Of a DNA stretch of 64,000 nucleotides, positions 45,312-54,202 are shown piece by piece. The notes beneath the pieces were generated by a model that searched no databases, was not told the origin of the DNA, and saw nothing but the letters and a program-made list of their open reading frames with translations. Made by a program: the position numbers and the translations under genes. Origin of the DNA: a virus; IMG/VR virus record IMGVR_UViG_3300042691_014285, positions 1 through 64,000 of that record; one strand, given 5' to 3'. Every line of letters begins with the position of its first letter. Position 1 is the first letter of the stretch.

Positions 45312-47345
45312 TTAATAGAGTTTAATCTCACAAGCATCTGTTGAGCAATACTGCTCTCCTTCAGCCTCAAGATTTTCTATTCCATCATAAATAGCAGACC
45401 AGTCAATCTTACCAATTGTGCCTACATATGCGTTGTATTCTTCTCTTGAGATTTCGCTATATGGTTGCTGTGGATAAACCTTATCTCCCATTGGCAAGAA
45501 GGATACAGCCTTTAACTGGCCTTCGTACATATTTAATGCTGGAGCAACAAACTTCTTTTCAGTCTCTTTGTTAAATGAAAGTGTTACAGAAACACCATTA
45601 TCTGACCAATACTTCTGGGCTGTTGCTGCTAGACCAATCTTCTCAAATAGGCTAACATGTTTTTCAGAACGCTTGTGTCCTGAAGCAACTGGGAAATATA
45701 CTACTGAGGTATTTGCTGATACTAAGTCTGGTTCAATCTTATACCCTGCAGCTTTAAAAAGATGAAGCATTGGATCAGTATTTCCAAAACGTATAGCACG
45801 AAGATAAAACTCTCCTCCAGGTCCCCAGTGAACTCCAGGAGTTGCACCAGAAAGTAGTGACACTGATCCTGATGGCTTGACCGTTGTTACACGAACTGAT
45901 TCACGAACACATAGCCACTCTGAATATTGATGATCATAATGACGAATCTTTTTGTATCCTTCATCCATCCATTCACGAGTTGTTGGAAGTCCATATGTGT
46001 CTGCAAATGATGCAATACCTGTCAATGAGGTTCCAATGCGACGATTACGTTGCATAATACCGTTTGTTTGTGGCCAGTGTGTTGGAAGAAGCGTTACAGT
46101 CTTTCCATAAAGGTACGCAAATTTCAACGTCTTGAGGAAGTCCTCCTTGGATTCATGACGATTTAAGTGCACTTCTACAAGTGTACAAAGTTCGTATGAT
46201 TCCAATGGCTGCTCCGCACAAGGGTTGAAGCCCATAATGCGACTGTCCTTATAATCAGGAGCATCCGCAAGACGGCCATAATCACGGGCAACATCAAGCC
46301 AGATAAAACCTGGCTCTCCATTGTCTGCAATTAAATCTACATAGTCTTCATATTTTGTTCCAACTGTTGCTGAAATAGAGTTGTTTGACATCCATGCCCA
46401 ACCTGGCTTTTCTGGATCATATGAGTTACGTTCTGGAAATACTTCTGGATTCTTAAGATTAATAAATCCATTATCTTCTGCAGTACCAAGTGCAAGAGTA
46501 GCAGAACGACGAACATTTCCTGATACCACACAGGTACCAATAAGATTAATAATATCAACAATAGCACGGCTATCTAAGAACTCTCCTGCTCTAGAGCCAA
46601 TTACATTGCGAATACGTGTATGGAGATCAATGAGTGGTGCTGGACCGCTTGCAACGCCTCCAAAGCCCTTAATAGGGGCACCTAGTGGACGGATAAGGTC
46701 ATAGTTAAAAAGCTGAATTGATTGATTTTGGCGTAAAAATGAGTTAATCAAGATACGAACTGATTCAACCCAGCCTTCACGAGTATCAGGAATATCATAT
46801 GTTGATTCTGGCTCTGTTGGTGCGTAGATTGCCATTTTCTTATCTTGGCCAAGAGTATCAAAGCCAACTCCAATACCTAGCATTAATGCATCCATTACCC
46901 AAGCAAATAATGCACCAGGATCATTGCGGTCAAGGTCTCTAGTTGAAACCATTGCACAATTTTGGAGGGATGAAGAGTTGCGCTTTTCCATAGTCATTGG
47001 TGTACCAAATGCCCAAAGACCACGACCTGGAGGAGTCCACTTTAATTCAAACATTCTTTGAAAGGCTTCCTGTGCAGACTTCTGTGCTTTATTATCATTC
47101 CATGGTAGACGATTATCTTTAGCATGATTCTTTTGAACTGAATACATACCCTCAATTACACGGCGACAAACCTCATGCCAGCGTTCTTTTGTTCCATCTT
47201 CTTTAACACGAGAATATGTACGAATAAATGTTATCTCTCCCAATGAATTGGACCCTGCATCTGAAAATCCAAATGGAGCTGGAGTAAACTGATATTTATT
47301 TACAAACTCTTCTGATAAACGAAACGAAAATACACTTTCTGACAT
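45312..47345 (-). CDS. Ribonucleoside-triphosphate reductase, adenosylcobalamin-dependent (class II)
   Basis: 677 residues, monomeric class II type. It reduces ribonucleotides to deoxyribonucleotides with a B12-generated thiyl radical. Cysteine spacing follows the Lactobacillus leichmannii enzyme: C130 (LQNCAM) and C387 (ELCTLVEV) as the active-site pair, C376 in NPCAEQ as thiyl radical site with E378, and C667/C672 (CSTDAC) as the C-terminal reducing pair. TVKPSGS is also present. AAAGG precedes the ATG. It boosts dNTP supply and needs host or environmental cobalamin. The gene sits between fibre genes and the head operon, not with the other replication genes. Confidence 0.93.
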   Translation of the reverse strand: MSESVFSFRLSEEFVNKYQFTPAPFGFSDAGSNSLGEITFIRTYSRVKEDGTKERWHEVCRRVIEGMYSVQKNHAKDNRLPWNDNKAQKSAQEAFQRMFELKWTPPGRGLWAFGTPMTMEKRNSSSLQNCAMVSTRDLDRNDPGALFAWVMDALMLGIGVGFDTLGQDKKMAIYAPTEPESTYDIPDTREGWVESVRILINSFLRQNQSIQLFNYDLIRPLGAPIKGFGGVASGPAPLIDLHTRIRNVIGSRAGEFLDSRAIVDIINLIGTCVVSGNVRRSATLALGTAEDNGFINLKNPEVFPERNSYDPEKPGWAWMSNNSISATVGTKYEDYVDLIADNGEPGFIWLDVARDYGRLADAPDYKDSRIMGFNPCAEQPLESYELCTLVEVHLNRHESKEDFLKTLKFAYLYGKTVTLLPTHWPQTNGIMQRNRRIGTSLTGIASFADTYGLPTTREWMDEGYKKIRHYDHQYSEWLCVRESVRVTTVKPSGSVSLLSGATPGVHWGPGGEFYLRAIRFGNTDPMLHLFKAAGYKIEPDLVSANTSVVYFPVASGHKRSEKHVSLFEKIGLAATAQKYWSDNGVSVTLSFNKETEKKFVAPALNMYEGQLKAVSFLPMGDKVYPQQPYSEISREEYNAYVGTIGKIDWSAIYDGIENLEAEGEQYCSTDACEIKLY

Positions 47346-47406
47346 TTTTATATACCTTTCAAAGTAAAATTAACGGAGTGCTTTATGTTCTCTAAAGCAG
47401 TACTTA

Positions 47407-47415
47407 AGTATAACA
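47407..47415 (-). promoter_or_regulatory. Extended -10 promoter motif for the reductase gene
   Basis: Minus strand TGTTATACT, about 60 nt upstream of the reductase ATG and directly after the terminator of the fibre gene. No B12-riboswitch-like fold was recognised by eye in the short leader. Confidence 0.5.
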
Positions 47416-47418
47416 CAC

Positions 47419-47452
47419 TTTAAAAAGAAAAACACGCTCATAAAGAGCGTGT
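47419..47452 (-). terminator. Strong rho-independent terminator after the fibre gene
   Basis: Minus strand ACACGCTC, loop TTTAT, GAGCGTGT (perfect 8-bp stem), followed by TTTTCTTTTT. A second 7-bp hairpin (ATAGAGT/ACTCTAT) lies just upstream at 47464-47481. Together they separate the fibre genes from the reductase gene. Confidence 0.9.
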
Positions 47453-47494
47453 AAATCTTTAGTATAGAGTTAGTACTCTATTATTTAATAAGTA

Positions 47495-50440
47495 CTATGC
47501 TTTTATATCTCCAGATAGTAACCATGCATCTGTTGCTACCTTTGTAAGTGTAGCAGATGAGTAGAGTGCTCTTAGAGTATTTCCTGGTGCTGCATAGATT
47601 GTTACTCCAGCTGCTGCTACAAAGTTTGCTCCACCTGCTCCAGATGATTGCCAGAAACTAATTGATGTTCCTACTGGAAAAGCAGTTGTTGCCATAGTTG
47701 GAACCGTTACTGCATATGCTCCTGAAATTTGAATTAACTGATCTCTCAGAGCAAGCCCACCTGTTGATAAGTTGTAGGCTGCTCCAATTGTAGTTGTTGT
47801 AGTTGTTAGTGATGGTACACCAGCTTTTGTCTGAGTACCGTCTGTAAACGCTACACCTGAAGCAGAGGCTGTAATTAAACCTGATGCTGTAACTGCTGCT
47901 GCATTTACAGTGCCTGTGAATGTTGGTGATGCTAGAGGTGCTTTATTTCCAAGTGCAGTTGTAATGGTTGCTGCGTAGTTTGCATCATCACCAAGTGCTG
48001 CTGCGAGTTCATCAAGAGTGTTAAGTGCTGCTGGTGCACCAGTTGTTAAAATAGCAAGTTCTTGCTGAACGAAACTTGTTGTAGCAACTTGTGTTGTATT
48101 AGTTCCAGTTGCTGCAAGTGGTGCAGTTGGTGTTCCAGTAAGAGCTGGAGATGCTAATGGTGCCTTAAGTCCTAGGTCTGTAGTAAGACCTGAAATTTTA
48201 GACTGAGCAATTCCTGCTGCTGAAGCAATATCTCCATCAACAATTGTTCCATCTGCAATCATTCCTGATGTAACAGTTCCTGCTGGAAGAGTTACAGTGC
48301 CTGTAAATGTAGGTGATGCAAGTGGAGCCTTAAGAGCAAGTGCTGTTGATGTAGCATCTGAAATTGGCTTAAGTGCATCTGATGTATTGTCTGCGTTACC
48401 AAGGCCAACCATAGACTTGGTTACACCAGAAACGGTGCCAGTAAATGTTGGTGAGGCAATTGGGGCTTTAAGATCAAGTGCTGCTTGTGTAGCGCTTGAT
48501 ATTGGTTTTAGAGAATCTGTTGTGTTGTCAACGTTAGCAAGACCTACCATTGTCTTAGTTATACCAGCAACGGTGCCAGTAAATGTTGGAGATTCAAGTG
48601 TAGCGTAACCTGAAATTAGTGCTCCTGTAGGTATTGTAACTGTTCCTGTAAATGTTGGTGAGGCAATTGGGGCACGTAGACCAAGAGCAGTTTGTGTTGC
48701 TGTTGAAACTGGCTTTGCAGTATCTGCTGTGTTATCAACGTTTCCAAGACCTACGTGTGCTTTTGTAACACCAGAAACTGTTCCTGTAAATGTTGGTGAA
48801 GCTAGTGGAGCATATGTAGATGCTGCTGTAGAAGATGCAAGCTTAAGATCAAGCTGTGTTTGTGTAGCAGTTGAGATTGGTTTGTTTGCGTCTGTTGTGT
48901 TATCAACATTTCCAAGGCCAACGTGTGCTTTTGTAACACCAGCAACTGTTCCTGTGAATGTTGGAGAAGAAAGTGGAGCGTATGTTGTGCTAGCAGCTAC
49001 TGCTCCAAGCTTTGAAGCAAGTTGTGTTTGAATATTTTCAGTTAATCCATCAAGGTATCCAATTTCAGTATTAGATACTGAACCAACAGTTAATGATGTT
49101 GCTTCAAGTGCACCAACTGCAAGGTCATCAAGTGATCCTTGTCCAAAATTAACAGTAGTTGTTGGTGCATCAGCAACTCCCTTAAACAGTTTCCATTTTG
49201 CATCAGATGAGTCCTTTACAAAACCTTGATGTTTAGCTGTTCCATCGTTGTATGAGCCTACAAAACCAATATCTACAAGGTTGGCAGCATTACCACTACC
49301 AAGATAAATTACTGGGTCTTCAACTGTAAGATTTGTTGTGTTTACAGTTGCACTTGTTCCAGAAACTGTTAAGTTACCGTCAACAATTAAATCATTGCTA
49401 ACTGTAAGGTTGACTGCAGTTGCTGTACCAGTTAATGCTGGGCTAGCAAGAGGTGCCTTAAGATCAAGTGCTGTTTGTGTAGCGGTTGAAACTGGCTTTG
49501 CTGCATCTGAAGTATTATTTACATCTGCAAGTCCAACATGTGCCTTTGTTACACCGCTTACAGTTCCAGTAAATGTTGGGGATGCGATAGGTGCTTTAAG
49601 GTCAAGCGCTGCTTGTGTGGCTGTTGAGATTTGCTTATTTGCGTCTGATGTATCGTCTACGCTTGTAAGGCCAACCATTGCTTTTGTAATACCAGATACA
49701 GTTCCTGTAAATGTTGGGGAAGCAATTGTGGCTCTAAGATTAATTTGATTTTGAACATTAGCTGAAAGTCCATTAAGGTATCCAATTTCAGTATCGTCAA
49801 CGTTTGCAACTTTTGCCTGGAATGCTGTTGCATCAACGGCAAGTGAAATTGTGTTTCCAGGATCACTGTATGTCTTTAAAAGACCATTTCCAGCAACTAT
49901 AGCAGTGTCAATAGCATCCTGTGAAAGTTCTGCAATGTCTGCTGAGTTTGCCTTTAAATTCAGTGCAGTCTGTGTAGCTGTAGAAACAGGCTTATCAGCA
50001 TCTGATGTATTGTCAACATTTCCAAGACCAACATCTCCCTTTACCAATCCTGCTGGAGATGTAATAGTTTTATTTGTTAAAGTTTGTGTTCCTGTTGTTG
50101 TAACTAAAAGTGAAGTATCTGCAATACCGTGGATGGCTGTTGTATCTGCTTGGTGGTTTGAAAGGTTTGTGGCAACTGTTGTAAAGAAAGCTGGATCATC
50201 GCCAATTGCTGCTGCAAGCTCATCAAGAGAGTTGAGTAGTCCTGGCGCACCTGCAATTGTTGTAGCAAGGTCAACGAAGTATGCTAGGTTTACCCAGTGG
50301 TTTACTCCATCACCAATCTTAAATTTATTTGTGTCTGACTCATAACCAATTTCACCTATTGCTAGAATTGGCCCATTTCCACTATTTGTAGAGATCCACT
50401 GCGCTGCAGTGCCTCTACGTTGTTGCATTCTTGTTGCCAT
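47495..50440 (-). CDS. Repeat-rich tail fibre protein
   Basis: 981 residues. The N-terminus (RRGTAAQW, IGEIGYESDTNKFKIGDG) matches the adapter found at the start of many phage fibre and tropism proteins. Seven copies of a unit of about 45-60 residues follow, with core VGLGNVDNTSDA.KP and TATQTALDLKAP, joined by SPTFTGTV linkers; together they would make a long trimeric shaft. The C-terminal 90 residues are a different beta domain that may be the tip. GGAGGAG precedes the ATG. Likely receptor-binding or side fibre. Confidence 0.8.
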   Translation of the reverse strand: MATRMQQRRGTAAQWISTNSGNGPILAIGEIGYESDTNKFKIGDGVNHWVNLAYFVDLATTIAGAPGLLNSLDELAAAIGDDPAFFTTVATNLSNHQADTTAIHGIADTSLLVTTTGTQTLTNKTITSPAGLVKGDVGLGNVDNTSDADKPVSTATQTALNLKANSADIAELSQDAIDTAIVAGNGLLKTYSDPGNTISLAVDATAFQAKVANVDDTEIGYLNGLSANVQNQINLRATIASPTFTGTVSGITKAMVGLTSVDDTSDANKQISTATQAALDLKAPIASPTFTGTVSGVTKAHVGLADVNNTSDAAKPVSTATQTALDLKAPLASPALTGTATAVNLTVSNDLIVDGNLTVSGTSATVNTTNLTVEDPVIYLGSGNAANLVDIGFVGSYNDGTAKHQGFVKDSSDAKWKLFKGVADAPTTTVNFGQGSLDDLAVGALEATSLTVGSVSNTEIGYLDGLTENIQTQLASKLGAVAASTTYAPLSSPTFTGTVAGVTKAHVGLGNVDNTTDANKPISTATQTQLDLKLASSTAASTYAPLASPTFTGTVSGVTKAHVGLGNVDNTADTAKPVSTATQTALGLRAPIASPTFTGTVTIPTGALISGYATLESPTFTGTVAGITKTMVGLANVDNTTDSLKPISSATQAALDLKAPIASPTFTGTVSGVTKSMVGLGNADNTSDALKPISDATSTALALKAPLASPTFTGTVTLPAGTVTSGMIADGTIVDGDIASAAGIAQSKISGLTTDLGLKAPLASPALTGTPTAPLAATGTNTTQVATTSFVQQELAILTTGAPAALNTLDELAAALGDDANYAATITTALGNKAPLASPTFTGTVNAAAVTASGLITASASGVAFTDGTQTKAGVPSLTTTTTTIGAAYNLSTGGLALRDQLIQISGAYAVTVPTMATTAFPVGTSISFWQSSGAGGANFVAAAGVTIYAAPGNTLRALYSSATLTKVATDAWLLSGDIKA

Positions 50441-50470
50441 TTACTTGCTCCTCCAGGTATCAGTAGTAAT

Positions 50471-50479
50471 ATTATAACA
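50471..50479 (-). promoter_or_regulatory. Extended -10 promoter motif for the fibre gene
   Basis: Minus strand TGTTATAAT in the 43-bp gap upstream of the 981-residue fibre gene; the leader of about 24 nt contains GGAGGAG. Confidence 0.55.
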
Positions 50480-50483
50480 GATT

Positions 50484-50936
50484 TTAATTGAAGTTATCAA
50501 TTGAACTTCCGCCATCCCACGTTTCTGTGAATACAGTAGTATTGTATGCACCAGTTTCTATTAGTGCCCCCACTGTGTCATATGATCCACCCTCAATAAA
50601 TATACTTGCAAGCATACCATTTCCATCAATAGATGTATCGTGAATATGCTCCTGCAATAATTCTGCATCTGCCATATTTGCTAAAGCAGCCCACTGATTA
50701 TTATAATAAACATGTACTCTGTTATAAACAGTATCGTAGTACAACTGTCCATTTGTTGGACTTGCAGGAGCTGTTGATGATACAGCCATACCTCCTGTTA
50801 ATGAATCTACGTACTCCTTAGTTGCTGCATGTGTTGCAATAGTAGGAGTTCCTACTGTTACCGCACCGCCGAAAGTTCCACCAAGGCCAACGATTATGCC
50901 ATTCTTGACTTTAAAATCTTTGTTAACCGTTGACAC
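50484..50936 (-). CDS. Short tail fibre-like protein
   Basis: 150 residues, GTG start with AAAGGAG upstream. The first 16 residues (STVNKDFKVKNGIIV) are nearly identical to those of the neighbouring 655-residue fibre, so both probably use the same docking peptide. ATKEYVDSL and APASPTNGQLYYDTVYNRVH are common phage-fibre elements. Probably a short virion fibre or an assembly partner. Confidence 0.65.
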   Translation of the reverse strand: MSTVNKDFKVKNGIIVGLGGTFGGAVTVGTPTIATHAATKEYVDSLTGGMAVSSTAPASPTNGQLYYDTVYNRVHVYYNNQWAALANMADAELLQEHIHDTSIDGNGMLASIFIEGGSYDTVGALIETGAYNTTVFTETWDGGSSIDNFN

Positions 50937-50956
50937 TTGGTTTCTCCTTTGTTAGA

Positions 50957-52924
50957 TTACTTTAGTAGTGTTCCAACAACAGTGACTGTTGAGGAGTTGT
51001 TAGCAGTAGTTACTAGAAGTTGTACATTTGATCCGCTGACGCCTGCTGATATAGTCATCGCTGAACCATTTGTTCCAATTGTTCCATACTCTGTTATTGC
51101 AATATTGTCAGCTGTATCAAGTGTTAATAAAACCTTTGATATTTCTGTATGGACTCCATAAGCGGTCTTAACCAAGAACTCTGCTGAACGATAGTCTGCC
51201 TTAGCAAAAGCGTATGCTACATTTGAAGCACTTGCTGTTGGTACAGAAATTGTTGCAGCTACCTGAGTTGCAAGAGAGTTGATATCAACTTCTGTAAAGT
51301 TTGGAACAACTGCTTCAAGAGCAGTTACTGCACGAGCATTTGTGAAGTACTTATTTGTACCTTCTGCAAGGTCAGTTGTTGTAGAATCTGCTACACCGTT
51401 TTCTGCGGTAATAACAAGACCTGTACCTGAACCAGTGATTGTAATGTTAGTCTTTGTAGCACTAGTCAAAAGATCTGCTGCTGAAGACTTGGCACGAGCA
51501 TCTGTGAAGTATAGGCTTCCTGATTCTGCTACATCAGAAGTAACAAGTGCATCTGCGTGAGCAATTGCAGCTGCTTGTGCAGCGTTAGCCTTTGAAGTAG
51601 CGTCAGCTGCTGCTGTAGAAACTGATGCAGCATCTCCAGAAACTCTTAGTGCTGCTTCTGCAGCAACCTTTGAAGTAGCATCTGCAGCTGCAGTTGATAC
51701 TGAGGCTGCATCTCCAGAAACTCTTAGTGCTGCTTCTGCTGCTACCTTAGATGTTGCATCTGAGGCTGCGGTGCTGACTGATGCAGCATCACCTGATACT
51801 CTAAGTGCTGCTTCTGAAGCAACCTTTGCTGTTGCATCGGCTGATGCTGTTGCCTCTGCTGCTGTCTGGGCTGCGTCTGCTTCTGCCTTAGCAAATGCTG
51901 TTGTAGCAATCTGAGTTGTATCAGTATTTGCTGCTGCAGTCGGTGCTGTTGGTACACCAGTAAGCGCTGGTGAAGCAAGTGGGGCTTTTGTTCCCAAAGC
52001 TGTTGTAATAGTTGTTGTGTAATTAGCGTCATCATTAATTGCTGCTGCTAATTCATTTAATGTATTAAGAAGTGCTGGTGCACCATCAACAAGATTATCT
52101 ACTGCGGTTCCAATTGCTGTGTTGCGGTTTGTAACTTCTGTTGCAATTGCTGCTGAGATTGCTGATGCACTTGCTGACGCTGCTGCGTCAATTGCTTCCG
52201 TCTTGGCAGTTGCTACGTTTGCAGTAGTTGCAAGAAGAGCCGTGTTTGCAATTCCATGAACGTTTGTTGTGTCTGATTCGTGTGAAGAAAGTGCTGCTGC
52301 AGCTGTTGCCTCTGCTGCTGCTTGAGCGGCGTTGGCCTTAGATGTTGCATCTGCTGATGCAGTTGCTACTGAGGCTGAGTCGCCTGATACTCTAAGTGCT
52401 GCTTCTGCAGCGACTTTAGATGTAGCGTCTGATGCTGCTGTTGCTTCTGCTGCAGTTTTAGCTGCTGCTGCTGCACCGTATGCGTCATAAGTATTTGCTG
52501 TTACAGATACTGCACCTGTTGAATCATTATATGAAAGACCAGTTCCAACATTGTTTCCAATGGCATCTTGTGCTCTTTCATCTGTGAAGTAAAGGTTTGT
52601 TCCTTCTGCAAGATCTGCAGTGTCATGGTTTGAAAGGCTTGAAACTGTTCCAGTTACGTCACCTGTTACGTTGCCTGTTAAATTACCAGTTACGTTACCT
52701 GTTAAGGCTGCTGTAACTGTTCCTGCTGCAAAGTTACCATTAGCATCACGCTTTACAACTGTGTTTGCAGTGTTAGCAGATGTTGATGTACCGCCAATAA
52801 GACCAACTATGTAGTCTTGATCTGCTTGCTTCTTTGTAAGAATGTCAAAATTGTTGACTGTAGCTGTTGTACCTTCAACAATGAGCCCATTCTTTACCTT
52901 AAAGTCTTTATTTACTGTTGCCAT
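50957..52924 (-). CDS. Repeat-rich tail fibre protein with Ala-rich shaft
   Basis: 655 residues. It begins ATVNKDFKVKNGLIVEG, shared with the short fibre next to it. Then TGNVTGNLTGNVTG repeats, an Ala-rich shaft of AAEALRVSGDAASVSTAA units, fibre motifs such as DLAEGTNLYFTDERA (three variants), and a closing beta domain containing EYGTI, shared with the 148-residue neighbour. AAGGAG precedes the ATG. The repeats make the DNA low in complexity and prone to recombination. Confidence 0.75.
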   Translation of the reverse strand: MATVNKDFKVKNGLIVEGTTATVNNFDILTKKQADQDYIVGLIGGTSTSANTANTVVKRDANGNFAAGTVTAALTGNVTGNLTGNVTGDVTGTVSSLSNHDTADLAEGTNLYFTDERAQDAIGNNVGTGLSYNDSTGAVSVTANTYDAYGAAAAAKTAAEATAASDATSKVAAEAALRVSGDSASVATASADATSKANAAQAAAEATAAAALSSHESDTTNVHGIANTALLATTANVATAKTEAIDAAASASASAISAAIATEVTNRNTAIGTAVDNLVDGAPALLNTLNELAAAINDDANYTTTITTALGTKAPLASPALTGVPTAPTAAANTDTTQIATTAFAKAEADAAQTAAEATASADATAKVASEAALRVSGDAASVSTAASDATSKVAAEAALRVSGDAASVSTAAADATSKVAAEAALRVSGDAASVSTAAADATSKANAAQAAAIAHADALVTSDVAESGSLYFTDARAKSSAADLLTSATKTNITITGSGTGLVITAENGVADSTTTDLAEGTNKYFTNARAVTALEAVVPNFTEVDINSLATQVAATISVPTASASNVAYAFAKADYRSAEFLVKTAYGVHTEISKVLLTLDTADNIAITEYGTIGTNGSAMTISAGVSGSNVQLLVTTANNSSTVTVVGTLLK

Positions 52925-52942
52925 TTCTTATCTCCTTGTTGG

Positions 52943-53389
52943 TTAAGCCTTTAAACCCATACGAGCAAATCGTACGGTTATAGGCGTAATACCCACCACT
53001 GGCGTTACAGAAATATTTACTGTATCCGCCACCCTAGAGACGCTAATGGTGCCAATGTTCCCATCGTTGTCTATTGTTCCATATTCGCTGACGTTTACAT
53101 TTGTACCGTCAACAAGTATTGTTAATTCTGTTGCATAAAATTTATTATCTCCAGCAGATGTCTTCTTTATAGAGATTAAGTATTTAACCATTCTCCAGAC
53201 TGTACCGTCAAAGTTGTCAATTACTGTTGCATTCTGAATGTCTGAAATAGTATTTTCATTGTTACCAGAAGTACCTAGGTCTGTTGCCTGTGCTGCTGTT
53301 GAATCAATTAGGTTTTCGTAGTCCGTTTGTGATGGACGATCACCTGTTTGAAATGTGGTTTTTACTGTGCTAAGCGGTAGTCTGGACAT
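52943..53389 (-). CDS. Small virion protein sharing the fibre C-terminal domain
   Basis: 148 residues. The C-terminal half (ELTILVDGTNVNVSEYGTI, GTISVSRVADTVNISVTPVV) matches the end of the 655-residue fibre next door in order and spacing, so the same beta domain is used twice. The N-terminal half is helical and polar. TATAAT ends six nt before the ATG, so a leaderless mRNA is likely. Probably a neck- or fibre-associated protein. Confidence 0.65.
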   Translation of the reverse strand: MSRLPLSTVKTTFQTGDRPSQTDYENLIDSTAAQATDLGTSGNNENTISDIQNATVIDNFDGTVWRMVKYLISIKKTSAGDNKFYATELTILVDGTNVNVSEYGTIDNDGNIGTISVSRVADTVNISVTPVVGITPITVRFARMGLKA

Positions 53390-53395
53390 ATGCCC

Positions 53396-53404
53396 ATTAT
53401 ATCA
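53396..53404 (-). promoter_or_regulatory. Leaderless-type promoter
   Basis: Minus strand TGATATAAT with TATAAT ending six nt before the ATG at 53389. There is no Shine-Dalgarno. Confidence 0.6.
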
Positions 53405-53412
53405 TATTTATA

Positions 53413-53637
53413 TCAAAGTATATAGTTACTAAAGCCAATAATTTGCAACGGGATTGGTACAACAGTAGATAAACCACTAGCCTCAATCCGTATTGCTGTT
53501 AATCTAATTCTAAAGGGTAAAACAGAGTTAATTGTAACATTTTTACTTGGTGCCCTGACAGATGCTTTTATTGAAAGATCTTGTTCAATTCTTTTTGTAA
53601 ATACTGGCTGCTTGTCATAAATCTTAACATTAGCCAT
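53413..53637 (-). CDS. Small beta-rich hypothetical protein
   Basis: 74 residues, beta-rich, basic in the middle (SIKASVRAPSKNVTINSVLP). It overlaps its upstream neighbour as TAATG. It sits among fibre proteins and may be a small adapter. No family recognised. Confidence 0.55.
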   Translation of the reverse strand: MANVKIYDKQPVFTKRIEQDLSIKASVRAPSKNVTINSVLPFRIRLTAIRIEASGLSTVVPIPLQIIGFSNYIL

Positions 53638-54050
53638 TATGCAGTCACATCTTCAAGGACAATAAGTTTGCCTTGAGCTACCGTCCAAACTATTGCATCT
53701 TGCGGTAAAGAAACCTCAATATCAAAAATATCATTTGTTCGTAGTGTTGCAGTTTGTGCTGGTGATAATGAAACAGTAAACTCACCATCTAGATCATCTG
53801 CATCTTGAATTGGAACTAAGGTTAAAAGAAGTGTTGCTGTGTCTGTTATTTCTCCAGGAACAACTGGTGTTGTAGTAGGACGCTTGATCTGCATAGAAAT
53901 ATTCCAGTCAGGAATTTCCAATGGTACTTTTGCATCATCTGTTAAATAAACCTTAAATGCTGCACTATCTCCCTTGACAAAAGTCCAATTAACGAATGGT
54001 GGAGCTTCTCCAATATCGTATGTAGACGCTTGTCCTCTATATGTAGCCAT
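53637..54050 (-). CDS. BppU-like tail/baseplate accessory protein
   Basis: 137 residues from the ATG at 54050. The pattern NWTFVKGDSAAFKVYLTDD, PDWNISMQIKRP and GEFTVSLSPAQT resembles the N-terminal domain of BppU-type receptor-binding accessory proteins. A longer frame to 54167 would read through the promoter and is rejected. TATAAT ends six nt upstream of this ATG, giving a leaderless start. Confidence 0.6.
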   Translation of the reverse strand: MATYRGQASTYDIGEAPPFVNWTFVKGDSAAFKVYLTDDAKVPLEIPDWNISMQIKRPTTTPVVPGEITDTATLLLTLVPIQDADDLDGEFTVSLSPAQTATLRTNDIFDIEVSLPQDAIVWTVAQGKLIVLEDVTA

Positions 54051-54056
54051 TTTTAT

Positions 54057-54065
54057 ATTATACCA
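54057..54065 (-). promoter_or_regulatory. Leaderless-type promoter for the fibre accessory operon
   Basis: Minus strand TGGTATAAT; exactly six nt (ATAAAA) separate TATAAT from the ATG at 54050. It faces away from the lysin promoter at 54122-54151. Confidence 0.65.
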
Positions 54066-54121
54066 CGATGAAAATAAGAAATTAAGAGATTTAAAATAAT
54101 TTAAATAAATATCACAAAAAC

Positions 54122-54151
54122 TTGCTTTTTGGGGAATTTGGATGCTATACT
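54122..54151 (+). promoter_or_regulatory. Plus-strand promoter of the lysin gene
   Basis: TTGCTT (54122-54127), 18-bp spacer, then TGC-TATACT (extended -10, 54143-54151). It is the only clear plus-strand promoter in the window and drives the single plus-strand gene. Confidence 0.65.
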
Positions 54152-54158
54152 TAGAGAG

Positions 54159-54176
54159 TGCTACCAACTGGTAGCA
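54159..54176 (+). promoter_or_regulatory. Inverted repeat in the lysin leader
   Basis: TGCTACC-AACT-GGTAGCA, a 7-bp perfect stem about eight nt after the -10. The outer GATGCTA at 54141 can also pair with TAGCATC, which gives two possible structures. It could be an operator for timing of lysis, or an RNA hairpin. Confidence 0.5.
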
Positions 54177-54202
54177 TCTTTAGTCTCTAGGAGGTTATTA
54201 TT

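Noticed and set aside
47345-47495. Cobalamin riboswitch upstream of the B12-dependent reductase
   Set aside because: The leader is about 60 nt and most of the gap is terminator hairpins; too short for a B12 riboswitch.
53637-54167. Longer form of the BppU-like protein starting at 54167
   Set aside because: The extra 39 residues would read through the TGGTATAAT promoter and toward the lysin promoter; the ATG at 54050 fits the family start.
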